Below, piece by piece: positions 1-6,422 of a stretch of 19,502 bases of DNA. The stretch lies in contig VHDM01000016.1 in assembly GCA_016876055.1 (NCBI GenBank), positions 1 to 19,502 on the forward strand, in the 5' to 3' direction. Origin of the DNA: Verrucomicrobiota bacterium (GTDB lineage: Bacteria; Verrucomicrobiota; Verrucomicrobiia; Methylacidiphilales; Verrucolacustridaceae). Position 1 is the stretch's first letter, and each line of letters starts with the position of its first letter. A program made the translations under genes and the position numbers. A model generated the notes under the pieces. The model had not been told where the DNA came from. It made no database searches and saw nothing but the letters and a program-made list of their open reading frames with translations.

Positions 1-466
1 ATGCGAGGGGTTCACGGGGAATTTGCAGATAGTCGAGAAACTCAAGAAAATGTTCCTGCACGTGATTGGTGGGTCGCTTGGGAAGGTGGTGGTTGTTGAC
101 CACCCAGTTGAATTCGCGGGCGCGGGCGGGATCGAGGCCGATTTTAACGGGACTGCGGCAAAGGGCGGTCAGGAGGGTGGCCTTGAAGTAGCACTGCAGA
201 TCAAGGACGACATCAAACGGACGATCCCGCAACTGCCGTGCGATTTGAACCAAACCGGCGAGGCCGGCCTTGCGACGAAACAACAGGATTTCATCGATGG
301 CCGGATGACCTGCGAGCAGGGCGGCGCCGGCGTCCTGCAGGAGCCAGGTGAGGCGGGCGCGGGGGCGGGCCCGCTTGATGGCGTTGACGACGGGAAGGGC
401 ATGGACGACATCGCCCACGGCACTAAGCAGAACGATGCCGATGCGTGGCTCGGAGGGGAGCGTCAT
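1..466 (-). CDS. Glycosyltransferase family 9 (heptosyltransferase-like), C-terminus cut by window edge
   Basis: The reverse strand reads an open frame of 155 codons that runs off the left edge. It opens with MTLPSEPRIGIVLLSAVGDVV, continues with HALPVVNAIKRARP and has a later FDVVLDLQCYFKATLLTAL segment. The R-I-x-I-V-x-L-x-x-x-G-D-x-x-H-x-L-P start is the signature of ADP-heptose:LPS heptosyltransferases (GT9), which add heptose to the inner core of LPS on the cytoplasmic face of the inner membrane. The GD-x-x-H part probably lies at the active site, as known for WaaC/WaaF. The start ATG overlaps the stop of the upstream LPS kinase gene by 4 bases, so translation is probably coupled. The C-terminal Rossmann half that binds ADP-heptose is outside the window, so I cannot tell WaaC, WaaF, WaaQ or a non-heptose GT9 enzyme apart. 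Confidence 0.85.
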   Translation of the reverse strand, partial: MTLPSEPRIGIVLLSAVGDVVHALPVVNAIKRARPRARLTWLLQDAGAALLAGHPAIDEILLFRRKAGLAGLVQIARQLRDRPFDVVLDLQCYFKATLLTALCRSPVKIGLDPARAREFNWVVNNHHLPKRPTNHVQEHFLEFLDYLQIPREPLA

Positions 467-1227
467 CGGTGGGGGAACAATTCTTTCCAGAGCTTGGCCA
501 CTTCGGGTTCTGACCAGCCGAGATCGCCGAGGCGGGCGCGCTTGAGGAGGGAGCGGAGCAGACGGTTGCGGTTGGCGGTGTCGACGGAGGGGTGGGATGG
601 GGACTCAAAACAAACGCCATCCACATCCAACAGCCAGACGGGGGAGGGATCGGAGGTGGAGAGAAGGATATTGCGGGCATTCAGATCCGGATGGCCGACG
701 CCCTGGCGGTGGAGTTGGGCGAAAAGTTTGCGGATGGAGGAAAAGAGGCGTTGCCGCTCGGCTGGCCCGGGCCGGGAGGAAAGGAACGCCACCAGATCAC
801 GGCTGGCCGGAATCAAACGGGTGACTACCTCAATTCGGGTAAAAGGGCCGGCAGGATAAAAAAGAACAGCCTCCACCGGCGGGGTGGGAATTTTCATCCG
901 GGCGAGGCGTTGGGCGGCAAGAACCTCACGGCGGACGCGGTCAGGTCCGAGGTAAAGATCGCCCGCGATCCGGCCCCAGACGCCGCCGTGGACGCAGGGC
1001 CGAACGACGAGGGTGCCAGCTCCGGGAATCGGTGCGGAATAGACCCAAGTGCGGCCGGGATGGCGTTGGGATTCGGAGCTGCGGCGGACAACCTCGCTGA
1101 AGCGCAGGCCCGGGTTGGTTTTTTGCCAAAAGGAACGGATGGGTTTTTCCACCGAGGGCCGAAACCAGCCCGTGCCGGCCGCGAGACGCCGACTGATCAA
1201 ACCTGGCGGAGCGGCAAAAGGTGTCAC
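463..1227 (-). CDS. Kdo/WaaP-family LPS core kinase
   Basis: The 254-residue protein belongs to the lipopolysaccharide kinase (Kdo/WaaP) family, which phosphorylates Kdo or heptose in the LPS core using ATP. Visible motifs are HGGVWGRIAGDLYLG near residues 80-94 (the glycine-rich stretch of KdkA-type kinases), a catalytic loop HPDLNARNILL at 179-189 with Asp181 as likely base and Asn186 as metal ligand, and WLLDVDG at 198-204 in place of the kinase DFG (Asp201/Asp203). The start is GTG, chosen because it overlaps the TGA of the upstream gene by 4 bases (GTGA); the next gene, a GT9 transferase, overlaps its stop by 4 bases. Kinase and heptosyltransferase side by side support an LPS-core role. 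Whether the target is Kdo or heptose cannot be read from the sequence. Confidence 0.85.
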   Translation of the reverse strand: MTPFAAPPGLISRRLAAGTGWFRPSVEKPIRSFWQKTNPGLRFSEVVRRSSESQRHPGRTWVYSAPIPGAGTLVVRPCVHGGVWGRIAGDLYLGPDRVRREVLAAQRLARMKIPTPPVEAVLFYPAGPFTRIEVVTRLIPASRDLVAFLSSRPGPAERQRLFSSIRKLFAQLHRQGVGHPDLNARNILLSTSDPSPVWLLDVDGVCFESPSHPSVDTANRNRLLRSLLKRARLGDLGWSEPEVAKLWKELFPHR

Positions 1228-1736
1228 GGAACGAAAGGAGCCAGCACCAGGTCCGGGGCGGGATCTTCCCCAGTTTCCAGCCTGGCGAGGACCGCCGGGG
1301 TAATCAGGCCGGACGTTTGGACGAAGAGGTTGCGCAGGTAGGAGGCCGGCTTGGCGGTCTGGGCGGAGTCGAGGTCAGCTGCGCGGGAAGCCCGCAGGAT
1401 GGCGTCATCGAGCGGGACGCTATCTTCGCGCAAACGAACGAGGGCGGCGAGGGCCTGGCGAGTCAGGACGGCGCCGCCAGGTCCGGCCAGCTTTTCCGGG
1501 GAGAGGGCAGGGGAGAGGCGGCGGAGCTGGTCCTCAATGCGCCGTTGGCGCTGGGCTTCCTTGGCGGTTTCCTGAAGCCGACGCTGGGCGGAGGCGTCGG
1601 TATTCGCCTGCGAACCGACCGCGGCGGGAAGTCCTCCCTGCGCGTGGCTGATCTCCCCGGCCAGCAGGGTGCCGAGAAGGATACCGAGGAACCGATGGGG
1701 GTTAGGGTTTGAGTTGGATAATCGTGTAGCGGACAT
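1224..1736 (-). CDS. Predicted secreted helical protein, unknown function
   Basis: This is a 170-residue protein that I do not recognise. After a Ser/Asn-rich start there is a hydrophobic segment (about residues 15-33, RFLGILLGTLLAGEISHAQ) that looks like a signal peptide cut after SHA or AQG, so export to the periplasm is likely. The mature part is rich in Ala, Arg, Gln and Leu and should be mostly helical, with a stretch RRLQETAKEAQRQRRIEDQLRR (given as residues about 52-73 with many charges) that could form a short coiled coil. There is no cysteine. The ATG lies 35 bases inside the preceding gene, and the stop overlaps the LPS kinase start as GTGA. The operon position suggests an envelope role, which is inference only. 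Confidence 0.65.
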   Translation of the reverse strand: MSATRLSNSNPNPHRFLGILLGTLLAGEISHAQGGLPAAVGSQANTDASAQRRLQETAKEAQRQRRIEDQLRRLSPALSPEKLAGPGGAVLTRQALAALVRLREDSVPLDDAILRASRAADLDSAQTAKPASYLRNLFVQTSGLITPAVLARLETGEDPAPDLVLAPFVP

Positions 1737-2055
1737 TCAGGCCGTCCAGTCGGTTGATGCCGGTGTTCTGGGTGATGTCGAGTCGTTGGGCGGGGATCAG
1801 GCTGGTGACGATGGCGGCGTTACCCTTGCGGGCCTTGACGCTCATGGCGATGCGATTTTGCGCCTCCGGCCAGGTGAGCTGCATAAGGCTTTCGTTGGCA
1901 ACGGAGGTGTAAGCATTGGTGGGTTTGCCGCGTTTCCAGATCTTGATTCCCTGGGTCTCGAAGATTTCTTCGGCGGGCCGGGCCGGGGCTTCGGCATCTT
2001 GGGCTTGGGCGAAACCGATCCCGACCAGGAGGAGGAGCATGATGGAGCGGTTCAT
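1702..2055 (-). CDS. Small predicted periplasmic protein, first gene of the LPS-kinase operon
   Basis: This 117-residue protein begins MNRSIMLLLLVGIGFAQAQD, a compact signal peptide with probable cleavage after AQA. The mature domain of about 98 residues has no cysteine. It carries a pattern of the type SVKARKGNAAIVTSLI followed by a Gly-x-x-Val-x-Tyr end (GLNVRYTIIQL). That faintly resembles small envelope domains in which a helix precedes a 'KGANAV' strand, such as DUF4156/RcsF-like folds; the resemblance is weak and I assign no function. It starts the minus-strand run toward the LPS kinase and GT9 genes, facing away from a + strand gene at 2125, so the promoter should lie in 2056-2124. No clear Shine-Dalgarno precedes the ATG. 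Confidence 0.65.
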   Translation of the reverse strand: MNRSIMLLLLVGIGFAQAQDAEAPARPAEEIFETQGIKIWKRGKPTNAYTSVANESLMQLTWPEAQNRIAMSVKARKGNAAIVTSLIPAQRLDITQNTGINRLDGLNVRYTIIQLKP

Positions 2056-2124
2056 CGCGTAAGACTAAAGCGGAGAGGTTTAGAATCGAGTCGTGATTTG
2101 GGTACTTGGCCTTACCCTTGGGGC

Positions 2125-2382
2125 ATGAAGATAAAACATCTGCGACTCCAAACTGATCCGGTAACGAAACTTCTTCTGGCCTTGGTGGCCAGTGGGCTTT
2201 GGTGGCACGCCTTCCAACCCTGGGTGGGGAACCGGGCTCATGCGGACGGCCCGACCAAAGTGGATATTGTTTCCGTGGGCGGAGAGAAACTTGGCCTCGT
2301 CAGCCAGATGGACATTCAATCGGAAGAAGCAGACTCGTTCAAACGGCAGGGCCTGCCGGTGACGATGGTTAATACCCGCTAG
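2125..2382 (+). CDS. Small single-pass membrane or exported protein, unknown function
   Basis: The 85-residue frame starts at ATG 2125. The same frame stays open upstream to 1669, but there it lies antisense to two better-supported genes, so I reject the longer form. Residues about 12-30 (VTKLLLALVASGLWWHAFQ) form a hydrophobic segment typical of a signal anchor, followed by a polar domain with the stretch KVDIVSVGGEKLG. Small proteins of this layout (short basic N-terminus, LLLALVA-G-LW anchor, then a V-D-I-V-V-G-G strand) occur in many bacteria without known function. It is divergent from the secreted-protein gene at 2055, and its 3' end overlaps the convergent nuclease-like gene by 14 bases. 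The ribosome binding site is weak. The reading frame is supported mainly by its coherent composition. Confidence 0.6.
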   Translation: MKIKHLRLQTDPVTKLLLALVASGLWWHAFQPWVGNRAHADGPTKVDIVSVGGEKLGLVSQMDIQSEEADSFKRQGLPVTMVNTR

Positions 2383-3316
2383 GCGGGCGGGGGGGGGTGT
2401 GGTACGGACCGCCCGGGCCTCGGCCCCTTGGGCGCCGCCGTCGCCGCCGATGACGATGGTGGGCGGGCTTGCGTCGCGGGGTGAGTTTGCGGGCGACGTG
2501 CCCGACGGCTTGGACCAGCTCCTTGGCCATCCAACTGACGGCGGAGAGAACTTCGCCCAAAGGGAGGCGGGGAAGGATCCGGCGGCCCTGTTGAATGCCA
2601 TGTTTGCCCTCACGGGCGGCCCGCTTTTCCAGGGCGTGGTCCACCGCGTGACCGATCCGACGGGCCTCCTCGACGGCTTCGCTCATCGAGAAGACTAAGC
2701 AGGGAATGGGCGTCTCGGGCCATAAAGGCAGCTGGAGACGGTGGACAGGATGGTGCCGGACGCCGAAGCGGCCGCCGGGCCTGCCGAGATCAGGCTGGCC
2801 CTCCCCTGCATGGATCAGTACCACGGCCACTTTGGGCTGATGTCCGTAACCCTGCCGGATCATTTCCGCGGCGGAGCGGAGCTGGCGAGCCGCACGATTG
2901 ACAGCGGAGGCGGAGCCCAGCCCGCTCAGTTTGAATTCAAAGACCGCGGAAGGACGGCCTTGGGAGAAGGCAACCGCATCCAATTCACGGAAACGGTAGC
3001 GTCGGCGAAGGTGATCGCCCAATTCGGGGTCTTGGTAGCGAAGGATGCGTCGGTCCCCGAGTTCGAAGTGACGGGTGAGGAGGGAACGGACACCGAACTC
3101 CGCGGCGGCGCTGATGATGGAGAGGGCGGCCGGCTCGATGCGGACCTTGCCGGTGCGTTCCCGTTCCCGGCGGCGGCGGACAGCAAACCCCTCCGACCAG
3201 CGCAGGTATTCGCGGTCGCCGGGGTGGACGAGCTCCGGTCTGCCGTAGTCCGGCACGGGGGCGGGGGAGTGGGGATTCAGAGGGGTGGCTTTATGGTTTT
3301 TTGGCGCCGACCACAC
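2369..3316 (-). CDS. PD-(D/E)XK nuclease-like protein with Arg-rich C-terminal tail
   Basis: The 315-residue protein has no family name I can give, but residues about 60-160 carry the layout of a PD-(D/E)XK nuclease core: a helix with Glu73, a strand with Asp113 in RELDAVAF, then Glu127-Phe-Lys129 in AVFEFKL (the E-x-K of motif II), a helix with Gln141 (NRAARQLRSAAEMI) and a strand KVAVVLIHAGE. The part to about residue 270 remains protein-like (LPLWPETPIPCLVFSMSEAVEEARRIG). The last 40 residues are a run of Arg, His and Pro, either a nucleic-acid-binding tail or the result of a frame slip (see the G9 tract at 2389). GTG 3316 overlaps the upstream membrane-peptide gene by 26 bases; a second in-frame GTG at 3256 is an alternative start. 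Target and role are unknown. Confidence 0.65.
   Translation of the reverse strand: MWSAPKNHKATPLNPHSPAPVPDYGRPELVHPGDREYLRWSEGFAVRRRRERERTGKVRIEPAALSIISAAAEFGVRSLLTRHFELGDRRILRYQDPELGDHLRRRYRFRELDAVAFSQGRPSAVFEFKLSGLGSASAVNRAARQLRSAAEMIRQGYGHQPKVAVVLIHAGEGQPDLGRPGGRFGVRHHPVHRLQLPLWPETPIPCLVFSMSEAVEEARRIGHAVDHALEKRAAREGKHGIQQGRRILPRLPLGEVLSAVSWMAKELVQAVGHVARKLTPRRKPAHHRHRRRRRRPRGRGPGGPYHTPPRPPSGY
2389..2397. repeat. Nine-base G homopolymer in the 3' end of the nuclease-like gene
   Basis: Nine consecutive G residues on the + strand (C9 for the minus-strand gene) fall in the last ten codons of the nuclease-like frame. One C more would end the frame at a TAG only a few codons later. One C fewer would open a long extension into the frame antisense to the small + gene. 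It could be a slippage site or a place where the assembly is wrong. Confidence 0.8.
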
Positions 3317-3473
3317 AGCAGAGTCCGGCGTTGCAGAGAATCAAGGCAAGGGTTCCTGCCCAGAACCATTCTCCGCCGGCGGCGAATTTTTGGTGTCCAG
3401 CCCAAGCCAGCAGGGAAAGACCGGTTCCGTTCAGCAGAAGGCCACCAATGACCAGGGAAAGCCAACGAATCAT
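3291..3473 (-). CDS. Small two-helix membrane protein
   Basis: The 60-residue frame starts at ATG 3473 (MIRWLSLVIGGLLLNG). A TTG nine bases upstream is in frame but less likely. Two hydrophobic stretches, residues about 3-25 and 35-55 (WFWAGTLALILCNAGLCCVVG), predict two transmembrane helices joined by a short loop HQKFAAGGE, with a short positively charged C-terminal end (AKKP). It resembles many unnamed bacterial mini-membrane proteins. The stop lies 26 bases inside the start of the nuclease-like gene, so the two are probably one transcript. The divergent neighbour is the aldolase gene at 3566. No function is assigned. Confidence 0.55.
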   Translation of the reverse strand: MIRWLSLVIGGLLLNGTGLSLLAWAGHQKFAAGGEWFWAGTLALILCNAGLCCVVGAKKP

Positions 3474-3565
3474 GAGTTTCAAGGTAAGGGGTCAGGCTTT
3501 TCCTGCAAGACCGGGGACAGAAGCAGGATTGACCCAAGGTGCAAAAAAAGGGATTCTGGAAGTTC

Positions 3566-4636
3566 ATGAAAATCGGCGACATCGAAAAGATTTTGGGTGG
3601 AGAAGGGAAGGCCTTGCTGGGGCATGCCTGCAAGACCATCGGCAAGGCCCGCTTGCATCTGCCCGGGCCGGATTTTATCGACCGCGTCTGGCGGGACAGC
3701 GATCGGTCGATCTCCGTCCTGCGCAACCTGCAGACCACCTTCAACCACGGGCGTTTGAGCGGAACCGGATACCTTTCCATCCTTCCGGTGGATCAGGGCA
3801 TCGAGCATTCCGCCGGGGCCTCCTTCGCCCCCAACCCGGACTATTTCGATCCGGAAAACATCGTCAAACTGGGCATCGAGGGTGGTTGCAATGCGGTGAC
3901 CTCCACGCTGGGTGTCCTGGGGTCGGTGGCCCGCAAGTACGCCCATAAAATTCCGTTTGTCCTGAAAATCAACCACAATGAGTTGCTGAGTTACCCGAAT
4001 GTTGCGGATCAGAAGCTTTTCGCCGGGGTGAAACAAGCGTTCGACATGGGTGCGGTCGGGGTCGGCGCGACCATTTACTTTGGTTCTCCGGAGTCAGGTC
4101 GGCAGATTGAGGAGATCTCCCGCGCCTTTGCGATCGCCCACGAATTGGGGATGTACACCATCCTCTGGTGCTATCTGCGAAACCCGGCCTTTAAGACCCA
4201 GAAAAAGGATTATCACCTGTCCGCAGACCTGACGGGCCAAGCCAACCACCTGGGGACGACGATCCAGGCGGACATCATCAAACAGAAGCTCCCTGAGAAC
4301 AACGGGGGCTACCAAGCGGTGAAGTTGGCGGGCAGCGACTACGGCAAGACCGATCCGCGCATCTATGACGAGCTGACCTCCGACCATCCGATCGATCTGT
4401 GCCGGTACCAAGTGTTGAACTGCTTTGCCGGCCGGGCCGGGCTGATTAATTCCGGGGGCGCCTCCGGCAAGAACGATATCGCCGAGGCCGTGAAGACGGC
4501 GGTCATCAATAAGCGGGCTGGGGGCATGGGGTTGATTTCGGGTCGCAAAGCCTTCCAAAAGCCGCTCAAGGAGGGCGTGGAGATTCTTCACGCCATTCAA
4601 GAGGTCTATTTGGCCAAGGAAATCACCATCGCCTGA
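3566..4636 (+). CDS. fbaB: Class I fructose-bisphosphate aldolase (FbaB/DhnA type)
   Basis: The 356-residue protein splits fructose 1,6-bisphosphate into dihydroxyacetone phosphate and glyceraldehyde 3-phosphate (and the reverse) through a Schiff base. It follows E. coli FbaB closely from end to end: GTGYLSILPVDQGIEHSAGASF (residues about 67-88), FVLKINHNELLSYP, GAVGVGATIYFGS, SADLTGQANHLGTTI, DIIKQKL, GRAGLINSGGASG and the C-terminal KEITIA. The lysine of DIIKQK (about residue 239) is the likely Schiff-base residue. ATG 3566 was chosen because MKIGDIEKIL aligns with the FbaB start; an in-frame start at 3539 adds only nine residues unlike the family. A kinase gene follows after 2 bases. TTGACC at 3529-3534 is a possible -35 element but has no good -10 partner. 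Confidence 0.97.
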   Translation: MKIGDIEKILGGEGKALLGHACKTIGKARLHLPGPDFIDRVWRDSDRSISVLRNLQTTFNHGRLSGTGYLSILPVDQGIEHSAGASFAPNPDYFDPENIVKLGIEGGCNAVTSTLGVLGSVARKYAHKIPFVLKINHNELLSYPNVADQKLFAGVKQAFDMGAVGVGATIYFGSPESGRQIEEISRAFAIAHELGMYTILWCYLRNPAFKTQKKDYHLSADLTGQANHLGTTIQADIIKQKLPENNGGYQAVKLAGSDYGKTDPRIYDELTSDHPIDLCRYQVLNCFAGRAGLINSGGASGKNDIAEAVKTAVINKRAGGMGLISGRKAFQKPLKEGVEILHAIQEVYLAKEITIA

Positions 4637-4638
4637 AG

Positions 4639-5499
4639 ATGACTGCACGGGTCTGGTGCTGGACACCCAACCCGGTCCTCGAAACCAAATTCACCGAAGG
4701 TCGGCGCATTGTTTCTGCCGGGGGAAAGGGGCACAACGTGGCGCGACAGCTCCGGCAGTGGGGCGTTCCGGCCCTCTCTGTGGTTCCGAAGGTCGGTAAG
4801 GGCTGGCGGCGGGCCGCCCGCAAGGATGGATTGCCGATTCGGGAGATTCCGATCCGTTCCGCCGCCCGGATGGGTTGGGCTTTGGTGGAGGGACCGGGGG
4901 AACGAAGCGATTTTTTCAGCCAAGACCCTCAGTGGAAAAAATCCAACTGGGATTGCTGCGCCCGGTTTTTACGGCGGAAAATTCAGAACCGGGACTGGTT
5001 GGTGGTGGCGGGCAGTGTGCCGAGCAGACCTCGAAAAGGCTGGTGGCGGCGTCTTTTCCTCGCGCTGAAAAATCAAGGAGTGCGGATTGTCGTCGACGGT
5101 AAGGGCCAACTCCTGCGCGAGGCCCTGGAGGCTGGGGTCGAATGGGCGAAGGGAAATTTGGCGGAGGTGCAGGAGACTGTGCCTTGCAAGGGTGGAGGTC
5201 GTGGGTTGGCCGCCCTGCGGGAAATATCCCAAGGACGATCCTCCCTGATGGTCACCATGGGATCTCATGGCTTGGCGTTAGGCCAGCATGGGCGAGCGTT
5301 CCACGTGGCCGCGCCCAGAATCCGATGTTGGGATGCCACCGGTTCCGGCGACGTGGTGACGGCCGCTTTGATTTATGGAATCCGCAAGGGATGGGAGATT
5401 GAAAAGGTTGCCGGATTTGCGGTTTGGGCGGGTGCGGAAAACGCCGCACGGCGGAGCGAGGGGGTGTCGAGGTTGAAGAGACGAGGGGTTTTTGCCTAG
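4639..5499 (+). CDS. PfkB-family sugar kinase (phosphofructokinase/1-phosphofructokinase-like)
   Basis: The 286-residue protein is a ribokinase-fold (PfkB) kinase of the branch that acts on phosphorylated hexoses (FruK, LacC, PfkB). It shows TPNPVLETKF at residues 9-18, the substrate motif AGGKGHNVARQL at 27-38, VVAGSVP at 122-128, KGNLAEV in the place of KPN-x-x-E at 171-177, and DATGSGDVVTAAL at 232-244 with Asp238 as the catalytic base. It starts 2 bases after the aldolase stop, so co-transcription and a role next to fructose 1,6-bisphosphate are likely. It is somewhat short and unusually rich in Trp and Arg, so it is a divergent member. Fructose 1-phosphate, fructose 6-phosphate or tagatose 6-phosphate are all possible substrates. 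Confidence 0.85.
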   Translation: MTARVWCWTPNPVLETKFTEGRRIVSAGGKGHNVARQLRQWGVPALSVVPKVGKGWRRAARKDGLPIREIPIRSAARMGWALVEGPGERSDFFSQDPQWKKSNWDCCARFLRRKIQNRDWLVVAGSVPSRPRKGWWRRLFLALKNQGVRIVVDGKGQLLREALEAGVEWAKGNLAEVQETVPCKGGGRGLAALREISQGRSSLMVTMGSHGLALGQHGRAFHVAAPRIRCWDATGSGDVVTAALIYGIRKGWEIEKVAGFAVWAGAENAARRSEGVSRLKRRGVFA

Positions 5500-5508
5500 G
5501 GTGATTTC

Positions 5509-6237
5509 ATGGGAAGGCAGTGGCTCCATGCGAAACGTGAGGTCGCCTCGCTCAAGAAGTCCAAGGCGACGAGCAAGTACGTCCGGGAAATCACCCTGGC
5601 CGCGCGGCAGGGGTCGGATCCTGCCCTCAATGCCCGGCTGGCCACCGCGCTCGACCGGGCACGCAAGGAGAGCGTGGCGAAGGACGTCATCCAGCGGGCG
5701 ATTGAAAAAGGGTCCGGTGCCGGGGCCGGCAAAGATTCGTTGGAGCACATGGTGTTTGAAGGGTACGCGCCCCACAAAGTTCCGGTGATCTGCGAGGTCT
5801 ACACGGACAACCACAATCGGACGGCTCCGGAAATCCGGGTGCTCTTCAAAGCGGGTTCCCTCGGTTCCTCCGGCAGCAATCGATTCCTTTTCGATCAAGT
5901 GGGCATCGTGGAGGCGCACCATGCGAAGGCGGATACCGATCGCGAGACCGCAGCCATTGAAGCGGGCGCCAATGACGTGGAGACCCTCACGTGCGAGCAA
6001 AACGACGAGATCCCTGCGAGCACCTGCGGGGCCCGTTTTCTCACGGAGCGCTCGGCGGTGCATGGTGCGACCGACTGGCTCAGGAAGAACGGGTGGACGG
6101 TGGTGACCAGCGAGCTGGGTTATGTGCCGAAGAACTATCCCGAACTGAGGGATGAGCAGCGGGCCGAGGTGGGAAGTTTCCTGCAAGCCTTGGAAGACCA
6201 CGACGACGTCCACCGGGTCTGGGCCGCGGTCCGCTAG
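5509..6237 (+). CDS. yebC: YebC/TACO1 family protein (translation or transcription factor)
   Basis: The 242-residue protein has the full YebC layout: an N-terminal MGRQWLHAKREVASLKKSKATSK, then VREITLAARQGSDPALNARLATAL, the domain-2 stretch KDVIQRAIEKGSG, an acidic face with VYTDNHNRTAPEIRVLF, and LGSSGSNRFLFDQVG near residues 123-137 (usually LGxxGSVxxxF). YebC proteins were first described as DNA-binding regulators. More recent work on YebC and mitochondrial TACO1 links the family to easing ribosome stalling at proline stretches. The start lies 9 bases after the kinase stop and the length is typical. The N-terminus differs from the common AGHSKWANIK form and is closer to the second paralogue group (YeeN-like), so the cellular role could differ from that of E. 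coli YebC. Confidence 0.93.
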   Translation: MGRQWLHAKREVASLKKSKATSKYVREITLAARQGSDPALNARLATALDRARKESVAKDVIQRAIEKGSGAGAGKDSLEHMVFEGYAPHKVPVICEVYTDNHNRTAPEIRVLFKAGSLGSSGSNRFLFDQVGIVEAHHAKADTDRETAAIEAGANDVETLTCEQNDEIPASTCGARFLTERSAVHGATDWLRKNGWTVVTSELGYVPKNYPELRDEQRAEVGSFLQALEDHDDVHRVWAAVR

Positions 6238-6260
6238 CCGTGCGCCGCTTGGGGAGGACG

Positions 6261-6422
6261 GTGGCCAAAGGAGATCTGCCTTCCAAAATCTGCGCCCATT
6301 GCGGGCGGCCTTTTGCGTGGCGGAAAAAATGGGCGCGGGACTGGGAAAAGGTGAGGTTTTGCAGTAACGCCTGCCGCCGGGGAGTTAATCCCCCAGGACC
6401 AGGGTCCGCTCCGCGGGGCTGA
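6261..6422 (+). CDS. DUF2256 small zinc-ribbon protein
   Basis: The frame gives KGDLPSKICAHCGRPFAWRKKW followed by ARDWEKVRFCSNACRR, which is the DUF2256 pattern. Two CxxC pairs (CAHC and CSNAC) would hold one zinc. From GTG 6261 the protein has 53 residues. A GTG at 6240 would add seven residues, but GGGGAGG at 6251-6257 sits just before 6261 and family members begin close to this point. It lies 23 bases after yebC. The last 13 residues, past CRR, are not conserved and lie antisense to the 3' end of the pseudouridine synthase gene (38-base convergent overlap). Function is unknown. From memory, DUF2256 genes are often found near photolyase/cryptochrome genes, and one is present here at 7571-9103. 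Confidence 0.85.
   Translation: MAKGDLPSKICAHCGRPFAWRKKWARDWEKVRFCSNACRRGVNPPGPGSAPRG

Noticed and set aside
23..859. 278-codon + strand frame at the left edge
   Set aside because: It is antisense to the GT9 and kinase genes, both of which have family motifs.
592..1341. 249-codon + strand frame opposite the LPS kinase
   Set aside because: The minus strand encodes a kinase with catalytic loop motifs and coupled starts; the + frame is a shadow.
3529..3557. TTGACC with GATTCT as a promoter for the aldolase gene
   Set aside because: The -10 match is poor and the start point would fall almost at the start codon, leaving no room for a leader.
5278..6213. 311-codon minus-strand frame across the kinase and yebC
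   Set aside because: It spans two real + strand genes and has no recognisable sequence pattern.
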